Source: Talpa occidentalis
Taxonomy: Eukaryota > Chordata > Mammalia > Eulipotyphla > Talpidae
Direction of reading: 5' to 3'
NCBI RefSeq assembly: GCF_014898055.3
Contig: NW_023601212.1
Coordinates: 46,922,329 to 46,986,328, forward strand
DNA length: 64,000 bases
Shown: piece by piece, positions 22,136-32,003 of the stretch
How the letters are laid out: every line of letters starts with the position of its first letter
Numbering within the stretch: the stretch's first letter is position 1
The notes under the pieces: generated by a model
Databases searched by the model: none
Seen by the model: the letters and a program-made list of their open reading frames with translations, nothing else
Told to the model about the DNA's origin: nothing
Made by a program: the position numbers and the translations under genes

Positions 22136-23440
22136 ATCATGTCCCAAAGGCTTCCACCAACGCGCACATTCCTGATCCCCCACTTCATCCCACTCCTTGG
22201 AGATTTCCCTCGCCTCGCGTATTTACTAATTACTCTGATTTGTTAGGTGATGATTCGGACTCTTTTATTTTGTTCAAAAGTACTAATAATTTTTCCTTTC
22301 ATGGGCGAGTGGATTCTTCTCCCATGTGTTTTACTTCTAATTCCAGGTATATGATGACTCCATTGCATGGCTGTATACCCATTAATGGTAAATATTTGTT
22401 GACAGATTCCCCAAAATCTTCCTCCAGGCCAAAGCGTGATTTATGGATGTTGCTTTTACCTCTTCTTGGTCCTCACAGCCCTAATGTACAAATAACTTAA
22501 GTTCCTGTGTCCTCCACTCTCCCAGCCTGTTCATTCCAGAACCCAGATGATTCCTGAAAAGCTATTGACAATGATCACAGATTTCCCCTTTGGCATAATT
22601 GCATGTTTCCCTCAGCAGGGATTCACTACCAGCCTTACCAGACTAATCTTTCTGTTTCTAACTTCTCAGAGCCTGGAGCAGTTGCCTCCACCACCAATGT
22701 CTCCAAAAATTATAGGTTTTACCTACAGGGCTCCGCCATTTACAACTGGTCAAATCGCCTCCTTCCACCTCCGGAACCCATCACCCACTAGTATTCAGCT
22801 GGATGAAATGCTCCCACCTATTTTTTCAATGCTTCCAATGGAATTCGTGCATACCCTGATTTGTTTGTCTTTTGGTCGCCACATCACCTGTCCTTTTTCA
22901 ACGACCAGGACATTCTATTAATCCGTCCATCATACGGGCCTGCATAGGCCCTCCGCACACCCTTCTTGTTGAGGGCTCCGGACATTTAACAATTGCTTAC
23001 CATCACCATGCCTTTCATGTTAATTGTACTGGTTGCATTCTCACCAATTGCATTTCTTCTGTTAGTCCATGGTCTAGTATGACATTTGTTGTTTTACATC
23101 AGCCTCCTTATGTTGCTCTTTCTGTGCATCTAGAGCAGCCAAAGTAACACTGGAGTTTATGCTCTCCAACTTATTGAACTGGGTCTGCAGCACTCCAAAA
23201 GGTCTGTGGCAGTGCTTATAATGGGTATTACAGCACTTATTGCCATTATTAGTTCTGTTAATGTTTCTACTACTGCCCTTATACAACAGATTCACACTGC
23301 CTCACATGTTAACAAATTATCTCATATTTGCTTTAATTGTCCAAAATCTCATTGATAAAGAATTTGAGGCTCATTTAAATATCCTTAAAAAAACTATATA
23401 GGTATATTGGTAATCAAATGCAGCATATCAAAAATCACAT

Positions 23441-24037
23441 TATAACAGGGTGGTCCCCAGGAAAGGGAGAGGTTCCTGGTTCCCTGCCCCACCCAAATGG
23501 AGGGTGGAGCTGAGCAGAGAGAGAAGAAGCTGCAGAGGAGACTGAGGAAGGAAGCCGGATGGAGCCAGAAGGAGACCTGGAGGAGGCGCATGGAGCCTAG
23601 AGACACGTGAAGAAACTGCGCTTGTCTTTTGGTCGTGAACTGGGTGACACAGGTGTGGGTGAGACCCGTGAGGAGGTGACAATGGCAGCTTTTATCTTGA
23701 TGTTGATTTTGCTCTTTTCCTTCTGGGCTTGTCTAGTTGTTTCTGACCCTTTTCTGTGGGTCCCCACTGGAAGATGCTTTAGATTTGTGGCAGGCTTTGG
23801 GGCCTTGCTCTGGGCCAATCCCATTTGGATGGAGTTTTACCCACGAGGGGACGGGTAACTTTGGGTGCTTGATTTAGAAACTAGATTCTTTGCCTTTCCT
23901 GTCTTGTTTCCTAGTTGTATTAAAGTTCCTTCCCATTACAGTCTCATATGTTTTGTGTTGATGCGGCGGATGGCAGAACCCATTTAGAATAGGCAGGTTT
24001 GCGGGGTTTGGGCTGCCCCTCTCCCTGCCCTGTAACA
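23441..24037 (+). mobile_element. solo LTR, family A, sense, inside env
   Basis: It starts TATAACAGGGTGGTCCCC (TGTAACA in the sister copy) and ends CTGCCCTGTAACA. The flanks ACAT/ACTT fit a 4-base duplication with one mismatch. The ATTAAA poly(A) signal is in TTGTATTAAAGTTCC near 23917. Apart from orientation it is almost the same sequence as 18019-18604. It contains the 83-codon ORF at 23607-23858. Confidence 0.9.
23607..23858 (+). CDS. 83-codon ORF inside solo LTR family A, function unknown
   Basis: This is the sister of the ORF at 18449-18198. Length, start (MKKLRLSFGRELGDT), hydrophobic middle (about residues 27-45) and tail (PFLWVPTGRC ... WANPIWMEFYPRGDG) are all shared. Differences are substitutions only, which keeps the frame open. 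I do not recognise a family. Whether it is translated from an LTR transcript is unknown. Confidence 0.35.
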   Translation: MKKLRLSFGRELGDTGVGETREEVTMAAFILMLILLFSFWACLVVSDPFLWVPTGRCFRFVAGFGALLWANPIWMEFYPRGDG

Positions 24038-24447
24038 ACTTGACCACTAAATGTCACTTTAATTATAAATAGATTTGTGTTACTCCACATGTTTATAACT
24101 CATCTTCTCTTTCTTAGAATAATGTCAAAATCATTTGCTGGGTGTTTGGGATAACACAAATGTTTCCCTGGACCTTACTGCTCTGCAGGAAGATATTAAG
24201 ACAATTAGTTTAATAGCTCATGAGGAAGAGGGAAAACACCTGACCCGACAACTCCTGCCGAAGTTGCTGATTCCTTCCTGGCTTCTTTGCAGCACTAAAC
24301 CACCAAGACCACCTGGTTCCCATCATTTATTACTATTGGTATTATATTGCTTGTCACCATGCTTATGCTACTTCTCTTCCCATTGTTTATCAAATTACTT
24401 TTCCGTGCTTTTAGGCAACTACAAATTGAGTTAAAAATTATGCAAAT

Positions 24448-24745
24448 AGGGCCTCCCCGGTGGCGCAGCGGTTGAGCGCTGGGTTGCGAAGATGCCTGCA
24501 GCCTCTGCGATGCCAGTTCTATCCCCGGCTGCTCCCCGGCCACCAAAGGAGGGTCCCACATGGCGCGCAGACCTCTCCTGCCGCCCGCTGCTCCCCTCAG
24601 CAGTGTACTTCGGTCCTTCTGCCTGCTCTGCTCCCTGCTCTGGCTCTGCTGAATTCTCTCACCCTCCCGTGCTTCTGACTGTACCCAGTGCTTGTATAAA
24701 TAAGTAAATAAATCTTTAAAAAAAGTAAATAAATAAAATAAAAAT
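24448..24745 (+). mobile_element. tRNA-derived SINE, young subfamily (copy 12)
   Basis: Head AGGGCCTCCCCGGTGGCGCAGCGGTTGAGCGC, B box CAGTTCTATCCCC, tail TTGTATAAATAAGTAAATAAATCTTTAAAAAAAG. The target duplication AAAATTATGCAAATA occurs before and after (ending 24447; starting about 24741). Confidence 0.95.
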
Positions 24746-24776
24746 TATGCAAATAATGGCCAAAAACAAACAAACA

Positions 24777-24794
24777 AAAAAAGGTGGGGGGAAA
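24777..24794 (+). promoter_or_regulatory. polypurine tract of the betaretrovirus-like ERV
   Basis: AAAAAAGGTGGGGGGAAA lies directly before the 3' LTR, as expected for the plus-strand primer. Confidence 0.85.
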
Positions 24795-26063
24795 TGCTGC
24801 AGGTGGCCTTGCTGCCCCAGCCAGGTAAGACATTGGCAAGCAGCTAAGAAAAGGGCCTCACACCGTGGGGCCGAAGCTCTAAGAGCCTCACACCATGGGG
24901 CTGAAGAAAAAGGGCCTCACACTGTGGGGCCGTGGGGCCGTGGGGCCCTGGGTCCAAAGACTTCTAAAGAGCCTCACACTGTGGGGTTGAAGATTGAACA
25001 TCCCTTTGTTTTTTGTTCTTGGTCATAATAAGAAAGAACTTATCAGTAAATACATTGGGCAATAAATTATACGTATAAGGGCCTCCCCGGTGGCGCAGCC
25101 GTTGAGCGCTGGGTTGCGAAGCTGCCCGTGGCCTCTGCAGCACCGGTTCGATCCCCAGCTGCTCCCCGGCTACCAGAGGAGGGTCCCACATGGCGCGCAG
25201 ACCTCTCCTGCCGCCCGCTGCTCCCCTCAGCAGTGTACTTCCGTCCTTCTGCCTGCTCTGCTCCTCGCTCTGGCTCTGGTGAATTCTCTCACCCTCCTGC
25301 GCCTCGGACTGTACCCAGTGCTTGTATAAATAAATTAAATAAATAAATAAATCTTTAAAAAAAATTATACGTATAAGAATACTGTAAGTACATGGCATGG
25401 AAAGTTACTTGCTTAAAATTAAACACTGAATAATTTGGCCCACTTGACAATGGGAAATAATTATTGTGCAAGGGCATGTCTGATAAGCAACCCAGAGCTG
25501 GTCATAATATTCCTTATATGAGAGTTCTGTAAAGAAGCCTTGTAATGAATCATGAAGTTGATTACGCTAGGAGTTTCTGAGTAATAGAAAAAAGTTCTAA
25601 TGACTTTGATTACCGGGAAGCAACTGGTCTCTAGCTGTAAGTCATGTAGATAGAAGAGTCTCCTGATATTTTAGCCTTGGCGACAGGCCGGTACCAAGGA
25701 CTGTTAGCTGACCTAGGTAGTTGTTTAGGCTGAAATAATGCGTGTAAGTTTTAATTATCTATTAACTTTTAAGATCCTTTCTTTTCTTAAGAACACGTTG
25801 GTGACAAAATGTCTATGGGAAAGGAATGTACTGATTGTCTTGTTTTGCTTCTATGCATATGATGATGTAATCCCATCGCTTGCCTTAACGTATAAATAAA
25901 GACCCACTGAGACCCTCAGCAGGAGATGCTTGCACCAAAATAAGAGTGTTTTGTGTCAGCCTTCCCTCCCCTTCCCTTCAGTCCTTAAGAAAGTTTCGCC
26001 TAGGCGGTATCATCCTTTCAGGGACACCTGACCCGACATTTTGCCAAAAGCTGGTCTCCAGCA
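24795..26063 (+). repeat. 3' LTR of the betaretrovirus-like ERV, with a SINE insertion
   Basis: It starts TGCTGCAGGTGGCCTTG and ends GGTCTCCAGCA. Without the SINE it is about 975 bases and aligns base for base with the 5' LTR. It lacks the two insertions seen there and retains a 23-base stretch that is missing from the 5' copy. The downstream duplication GCTACC (26064-26069) completes the insertion. Confidence 0.94.
25079..25363 (+). mobile_element. tRNA-derived SINE, young subfamily (copy 13)
   Basis: Head GGGCCTCCCCGGTGGCGCAGCCGTTGAGCGC, B box GGTTCGATCCCC, tail TTGTATAAATAAATTAAATAAATAAATAAATCTTTAAAA. The 14-base target duplication ATTATACGTATAAG flanks it. The 5' LTR has the empty site. 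Confidence 0.97.
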
Positions 26064-26069
26064 GCTACC

Positions 26070-27112
26070 TCCTAGCTCCTTGGCACAAAGAGCAGAAACT
26101 CTCACTCCACCTCCATCTTGGAAGTTTCTCAGATTAAACATACATATTTATTCCCAGTTTCACATGCCTATGTAGCCATTTTGAACAAAAGGAGGCTTGT
26201 CATAACACACAAATCCTCCATCAAACACGGCAAGGAAATTTCGCCACACCTCAAGGCAGCGCAGCTTCCCAAAAAACATGTTGTCATACCCTGCCAAGGA
26301 CACCAAAAAATATGACTCCTTAATTGCATGAGAAACTGACCAACTGACCAGGCAGCTAACCAAGCAGCACAAGGGTCCTGACAGGTGGGGCTTGTCCTGG
26401 CACCTGGCAATGCAGAAAAACAGTTATCACACTATTATGAGGAAGAGGGAAAACAGGCCAGTGCCCTAACTCTAGAAAACTGGCATGCCAGGCAAAGGGC
26501 CAATAGCTAATCCCCAAAGGCATCCAGGGGCACCACCAGGCCACCCACTTGGGGTATAATGCCCTCTGGACCCTGGTAAAATCCAACCACACAGGAAAGG
26601 TCCTCCAGTGGGCAGTCGAGGAATGGAGAGTCAATGGGCTCTCCAGGGCCCAAGATGAAGGGCCTGTGACCTCTGTTAGGAACAATCCTGAAGGACACCA
26701 TCATCCACCCCTTGTCACAACCTGTGCAGTGAAGAGGGACATATCCAGGAGAAGATTTTACCCAAATGCCTCTCTATCAGAAGCATAAACATCTCCGAGT
26801 ATTTACAGACACCTTCACAGGACGGATTAAGGGCTTCCCTATTAGACAGAAAGAGCCTCTGAGGTTCTGCTCTGAGGTAGCAAAGGCCCCTTGAATGGGC
26901 TTCTGAACCCTCCAAAGTGATGTTGGACCATCCTCACTGCTCAAGTGATTCAACAGATAGCCAAGGCTTCAAACACAAATACTATTTACATTCTGCCTGG
27001 CGCTCTCAATCCTCTGAAAAGGTTGAAAAGGCACATCCCATTATAAAGAGGCATCTAGCTAAACTTTGGTAGGGAACCAAAGAGTGCTGGCTAACTGTAC
27101 TCTTGGTGGGCC
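26070..27112 (+). pseudogene. class I ERV pol remnant, end of RNase H and integrase core
   Basis: Pol resumes after the betaretrovirus-like ERV. The RNase H end lies near 26075-26110. The integrase zinc-binding and core regions follow in broken frames: a K-Y-Y-L-H-S-A-W-R segment (about 26985-27010) and K-V-E-K-A (about 27018-27032) are typical of the gammaretroviral integrase core. Stops are frequent. Confidence 0.8.
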
Positions 27113-27121
27113 TATTTTTTT

Positions 27122-27382
27122 TTAAAAGATTTATTTATTTATATAAGAACTGGGGTACAGATCAGAGGCACGGGAGGGTGAGAGAATTCACCAGAGACAG
27201 AGCAAGGAGAAGAACAGGCAGACAGACTGAAGACAGTGCTGAGGGGAGCAGCGGGCAAGGCAGGAGAGGTCTGCCACGCCATGTGGGTTTCTCCCTGGCC
27301 AGCCAGGAATCAAACCCATGCTACAGAGGCTACGGACAGCTTCACAGTGCTGCGCGCAACCCGCTGCGCCACCGGGGAGGCC
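27122..27382 (-). mobile_element. tRNA-derived SINE, antisense (copy 14)
   Basis: Tail TTTTTAAAAGATTTATTTATTTATATAAGAACTGGGG, head CCCGCTGCGCCACCGGGGAGGCC. Target duplication CTCTTGGTGGGCCT before and CTCTTGGTAGGCCT after. Confidence 0.93.
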
Positions 27383-27416
27383 CTCTTGGTAGGCCTCTTA
27401 AAGACTTGCATAAAGG

Positions 27417-27627
27417 GGCCTCCCTGGTGGCCTAGGGATTAAGTCTCAGTGCTTCCACTTCCAAGGCCCACCCCAACCCAGAGAGCTGCCCACATGGTGC
27501 AGCAGACCTCTCCTGTCTCACCCGCTGCTCCCCTCAGCAATGGATTTCAGTCAATCCGCCTGTTCTGTTCCCCACTCTGTCTCTGGTGAATCCTCTCACC
27601 CCACCCCACACCTCTGGCCTGTACCCC
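27417..27627 (+). mobile_element. tRNA-derived SINE, first of a three-unit array (copy 15)
   Basis: Head GGGGCCTCCCTGGTGGCCTAGGGATTAAG; the body ends at GGCCTGTACCCC and joins the next SINE without its own A tail. The duplication AAAGACTTGCATA lies just before (27404-27416). Confidence 0.88.
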
Positions 27628-27906
27628 CACTGGTGATGTAAGGGGTTAAGATGCAACCTATGAAGCTATCCACAGCCTCTGCAGCACAAGTTCGATCCCC
27701 AGCCAGGGAGCTGCCTACATAGTGCAGCAGACCTCTCCTGACTCGCCCGCTGCTCCCCTCAGCAGTGTATTTCAGTCAGTCTGCCTGTTCTGTTTCCCAC
27801 TCTGTCTCTGGTGAATCCTCTCACCCCCGCCCCCCTGCCGCCCCATACCTCTGGCTTGTACCCCAGTTCTTGTATGCATAAATAAATATTTAAAATAAAT
27901 AAATAG
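27628..27906 (+). mobile_element. tRNA-derived SINE, second of the array (copy 16)
   Basis: It begins within the head (CACTGGTGATGTAAGGGGTTAAG), with B box AAGTTCGATCCCC and tail TGTATGCATAAATAAATATTTAAAATAAATAAATA. No target duplication of its own was seen. Confidence 0.88.
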
Positions 27907-28202
27907 GGCCTCCCCGGTGGCGCAGTGGTTGAGCGCTGGGTTGCGAAGCTGCCGGCAGCTTCTGCAGCGCTGGTTCAATCCCCAGCTGCTCCCCGGCCAC
28001 CAGAGGAGGGTCCCACATGGCGCGCAGACCTCTCCTGCCGCCCGCTGCTCCCCTCAGCAGTGTACTTCGGTCCTTCTGCCTGCTCTGCTCCCTGCTCTGG
28101 CTCTGAATTCTCTCACCCTCCCGCGCTTCTGACTGTACCCAGTGCTTGTATAAATAAATAAAAATAAATCTTTAAATAAATAAATATTAAAAAAATAAAA
28201 TA
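27907..28202 (+). mobile_element. tRNA-derived SINE, young subfamily, third of the array (copy 17)
   Basis: Head GGGCCTCCCCGGTGGCGCAGTGGTTGAGCGC, tail TTGTATAAATAAATAAAAATAAATCTTTAAATAAATAAATATT. It is followed by AAAGACTTGCATA, the same 13 bases that precede copy 15. Confidence 0.93.
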
Positions 28203-28700
28203 AAAGACTTGCATAGACACTAGAAAGGACATAAGTTAAATCCTTTTGAGATTACATATGGAAGGCCTTTCATAATCTCAAACCTGAGTACCACTGTGTC
28301 CTGAGCACAGCTCTGTTGACCCATGTCATTAGCTTAGGACTGGTCCACACATTACCGGTTCAGTATGAAAATGTGGTGTTTCCTGAGCCTGACTCTCAAT
28401 AACCAGGCTCCTTGACAGCTGTCAACCCAGGTGACTGGGTCTACCTTAACACTTGGAAAGCCAACAGCCAACCAACTGAGCCCAAAATGGAAAGGGTCCT
28501 TTAGAGTCATTCCAAGCACCCCTCAGCAGTCAAACTAGCTAGACACCCCAGCTGGGTCCACCTGCCTCAAACAAAATTGGCTTCTCAGGTTCCTTCACAG
28601 GCACCCCTGGGGTGCAGGAACAGTATTCCTGTAAATCTGTTCATGTCCTACAGTACCTCTTCAAAAGACAACCAAAGAGAACTGCTGACCACAATTCAAG
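28203..28700 (+). pseudogene. class I ERV pol remnant, integrase C-terminus
   Basis: The N-P-G-D-W-V-Y-L segment (about 28424-28450) and H-P-S-W-V-H (about 28545-28562) match the SH3-like C-terminal domain of gammaretroviral integrase. A stop and base changes interrupt it. Confidence 0.8.
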
Positions 28701-29330
28701 CAACAGCCATCCAGAAAATGAGTGAGGGGCAATCCAGGCCTTAAATTGGACTGCCACACCATTTCTTTTATCTTCCTTTAATGTCCACCCCCACCCCTCC
28801 TGTTAATAGGTCCCTTGAAAAGTTCTACCATGAGTTTCCTCCCAATAGTTCAAGTACTTCTTATCCATATCTCCCCATGGGGGCAAGAGATCCTACACTC
28901 AGGATCTGGCTAAAATAGTACAAAAGTATCTTAGTGAGACCAACTGTTGGATACACATAAACTCCCAAGTAACAGGAGTGGTTACCCCTGCTCCTGCCCA
29001 GTGGTAGGTAATCACTCCAGTAGAACTTCACCTCAAAGTCTACTCACAGACACCCCAATGAGCACATAAATGAGTGGTCTCAAGTTCCTTTTTCCCACCG
29101 CCCTTGACACAGACCCTACTCTGGCTCAAGCACTGCTATTCACTGGAGTTCACACTAGTTCCTAACACCACTTATCCCAGCCACCCCTCCCCAACAGCAT
29201 GGACAGCACACCAGTGAGAAGCCCAGTAGCATCTCTCTGTGGACATTGTTCTGGATTAAATCATCCAAGAACTATGCCTATGCTCACTGGTCAGAGGCTT
29301 TCCACAACCTGGATAAACAGATCCTGAACG

Positions 29331-29600
29331 GGGGCCTCCCTGGTGGCGCAGGTGGTTGAGCACAGTGCTGTGAAGCTGTCTGCAGCCTCTGCAGTGCTGG
29401 TTCGATCCCCGCCGGCCTGAGAGCAGCCCACATGGCGAGCAGACCGCTCCTGTCTTGCCCGCTGCTCCCCTCAGCAGTGTATTTCAGTCAGTCTGCCTGT
29501 TCTGCTCCCCACTCTGTCTCTGGTAAATTCTCTCACCCTCCCACGCATCTGGCCTGTACCCGACTCTTGTATAAATAAAATAAATCTTAAAAAAAAAAAA
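29331..29600 (+). mobile_element. tRNA-derived SINE (copy 18)
   Basis: Head GGGGGCCTCCCTGGTGGCGCAGGTGGTTGAGC, B box GGTTCGATCCCC, tail TTGTATAAATAAAATAAATCTTAAAAAAAAAAA. Target duplication AGATCCTGAAC on both sides. Confidence 0.95.
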
Positions 29601-30557
29601 GATCCTGAACTTAGATACTCCTTGGCACCAGACTATATCACACAGCCTCCCAGTTCTGTTCCGGATGCCTTCGCACCAGAAGGGTGGGCCCCCAGGAAGG
29701 TGCCAGTCTTACCTTGTCTAGCCCTCCCCCAAGAGCAAGTTCTTCTTTTACCCTGCCCACAACTCTCCCTTTACTGAATACACCAGTTCTAATGCTCCCC
29801 AAATAAATCAAAACCACACCAATCCCCTAATGGCAATGACCATGGCCATGAGCCACAATGAACTGTTTGCATTTTTTAAAACCCAGCAGCACAATTGGGG
29901 AGTGGGAGGGCAAAAAGGTTGATTCCATGTCCCTGGCAGTTGTGGAACTCTTTGCCACTCTCCCTCCTGAAAGCGGTCTATGTGTCCTTTGCAACACTTC
30001 AGCTTATCAAACTCTTCCCCTACCATGGACAGACCTCTGCTCCCTAGGGTTCACTAACCCCCAGAGGAGCATCAGGGAAGGGAGCGAGTCCATGCCCCTT
30101 CCCCTAGTCCATCCTGTGTTCTCCTCATACACATAGGGCAGCTGTCCTGGCTCCTCTCCTTGTGGCCCTATGAGTCTCGGCAGGTGTGGCCACTAGACCC
30201 ACCAGTATCACCCTTAATATCGAATTTTCCAAAGATCTCACTCAGGCCCTCGACAATATAGCTGAAACCCTATAGGGTCTAACAACAGATTGAGTACCTA
30301 TGGGGAATGTTTTTGCAAGATTGCAGGGTCTTGGATCTACCTACTGCTGCCCAACGGGGAACACGCCTTTATCTATATGAGGAATGTTACTATGTTAACC
30401 AGAGTAAATAGGTAATTCCAACATTAGAAAATTTCAAGAACAAGCTACCAGACTTAGAGAAAAGCCTCTCTTCTAGGCGGTGGATTGGGGAGGGTGATTG
30501 TCAATAGGGCTCTCCCATGGATACTGCCCTTCCTAGGGCCTTTAGCTACTAAATATC

Positions 30558-30824
30558 TTTTTTTTTTTTTAGATTTATGTATTTATTTATATAAGCACTG
30601 GGTACAGTCAGAAGCACGGGAGGGTGAGAGAATTCACCAGAGCCAGAGGGGAGAGCAAAGCAGGCAGACTGACGAAGTACACTGCTGAGGGGAGCAGCGG
30701 ATGGCAGGAGAGGTCTGTGCACCATGTGGGACCCTCGCCCAGCAGCCAGGGATCAAACTGGCGCTGCGGAGGCTGCGGGCAGCTTCGCAACCCAGCACTC
30801 AACCGCTGCGCCACTGGGGAGGCC
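30558..30824 (-). mobile_element. tRNA-derived SINE, antisense (copy 19)
   Basis: Tail TTTTTTTTTTTAGATTTATGTATTTATTTATATAAGCACTGGG, head AACCGCTGCGCCACTGGGGAGGCCC. Target duplication AGCTACTAAATATCT before, AGCTACTAAATTTCT after. Confidence 0.95.
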
Positions 30825-31153
30825 CAAGCTACTAAATTTCTTACCCTCCTGTATGGACCTTGTATACTCAATCTCATTATTACATTTTTCTCCTCTCATT
30901 TAGAGACCATTAAACTCCAACTATGCCCCCGAGAGGGACAACAACCAGCCCAAACACCTCACCCCTTGAGCTGCACCTATAAAACCAGCAGAGAAAAATC
31001 AACCATCACCCAGTTTAGGGCTATCATTAAAGAGACCATAACCCAGGCCCCTTAGGCAGGGACAACTCTATGCCCTGTTTCATCCTGAAGCAATTATAGA
31101 GGACTGCCTCAACTCCTCACGTGATTTTGAGCCAGATACAGCCAGAAGTAGGT

Positions 31154-31590
31154 TGATGGAAGTTTAGAATAGAAAATGTAAGGTAAAGGTTCACAAGGCC
31201 AGAACTAGAAGTGGGGGCAGAGATAATTAACAAGTCGTTAAACCAACCATGGAAGTTTCACAAGTCCAGAAACTGGAGGTGAGGGTAGAGATCATTAACC
31301 AGTCGTTAAACCAACCACATTAAACCAACCATGGAAGTTTTGCAAGTCTAGGACCTGGAGGCAGGGGTAGAGATTATTAACCAGTCCTTACAGAAAACCA
31401 ACCTATTCCCAAAGTGAAGCATTCCACCAAAAACAATATATAAGGTCACCCCGGCTTTTTAAGTAACATAGTTCTTGTCCTAAAGACTGCCCATTTGTGT
31501 GTATACAAGTCAAGTTTTTCTTAATAAACTTGCTACTGAACTGAGATCTTACTACTGAACAAAAGCCCCCAGTCATTACCCAATATCTCA
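31154..31590 (+). repeat. 3' LTR of the class I ERV
   Basis: It aligns with 7048-7495. U3 repeats are at 31195-31385, TATA is AATATATAAGGTCACC (about 31434-31449), and the poly(A) signal TTAATAAACTTGC is near 31521. The ends TTGATGG... and ...CCCAATATCTCA are uncertain by about 5 bases, and no target duplication was recognised. Confidence 0.85.
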
Positions 31591-32003
31591 AAAGAATGTT
31601 CCCCATAATGGCCACTGGAGTTTGACATTATCTTTGGTTAAACTGACCCATTTAGTTAATAATGTGCATAAAAAGGGACCATCATTTTTGTACATAAAAC
31701 TCACTGGTGTCTGAGGAGGGACAACTTGTGTATTTAGAAGATTGGTATCTATAATACCAATCTTTAAAAAAAGATTGGGGGGGATCTATAATCTTAACTT
31801 CAAAGTCCAGAAAAACAAACAAGTGTTTACCCAAAGGATAATGTCTTCAAAAAAAAACCCATCCCAAATGAAGTGAGAATGCAAGAGACTTACCCAACCT
31901 TAAGGAAAGAGACCATTTCTTGGAGCAAGAGAACAAAGCCAATGAGTACCATCCTTGGTTCAGGGGATCATTACTTCCTCAGGGGTTCCACTCCTTTGGA
32001 TTC
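31591..32003. other. unassigned intergenic sequence
   Basis: AT-rich. An imperfect short inverted repeat, ATTGGTATCTATAATACCAAT, lies at 31741-31761. No gene or family is recognised. Confidence 0.35.

Larger units (their letters stand above)
22136..24445 (+). pseudogene. betaretrovirus-like env remnant, split by a solo LTR
   Basis: Env sequence overlaps the integrase end, as in betaretroviruses. The surface part spans 22240-23140 in several frames (segments 22240-22500, 22547-22921 and 22872-23147, with Cys, Pro and aromatic residues). The transmembrane subunit starts near 23210 with an Ile/Ala-rich fusion-peptide-like hydrophobic run and a Gln/His/Asn helix, and has a stop at about 23353. 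A solo LTR sits at 23441-24037. Beyond it, coiled-coil remains and the membrane anchor are readable near 24310-24440 (an Ile/Leu/Val/Phe run followed by Arg/Gln). There are multiple stops and frameshifts, so it is non-functional. Confidence 0.8.
28701..31080 (+). pseudogene. class I ERV env remnant
   Basis: Surface and transmembrane subunit remains occur in broken frames with two SINE insertions (29331-29600 and 30558-30824). Recognisable parts are a Leu/Asp/Ile helix after a Thr/Ser-rich segment (about 30190-30270), the W-I-L-P-F-L-G-P motif before the anchor (about 30510-30540) and the anchor with G-P-C-I-L-N-L (about 30858-30880). The cytoplasmic tail stays open to 31055. Many stops make it non-functional. 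Confidence 0.8.

Noticed and set aside
24448..24540. tRNA genes in SINE heads with A- and B-box-like sequence
   Set aside because: The head is tRNA-derived but does not fold into a full cloverleaf with acceptor and anticodon stems. It is followed by a SINE body and A-rich tail with target duplications.
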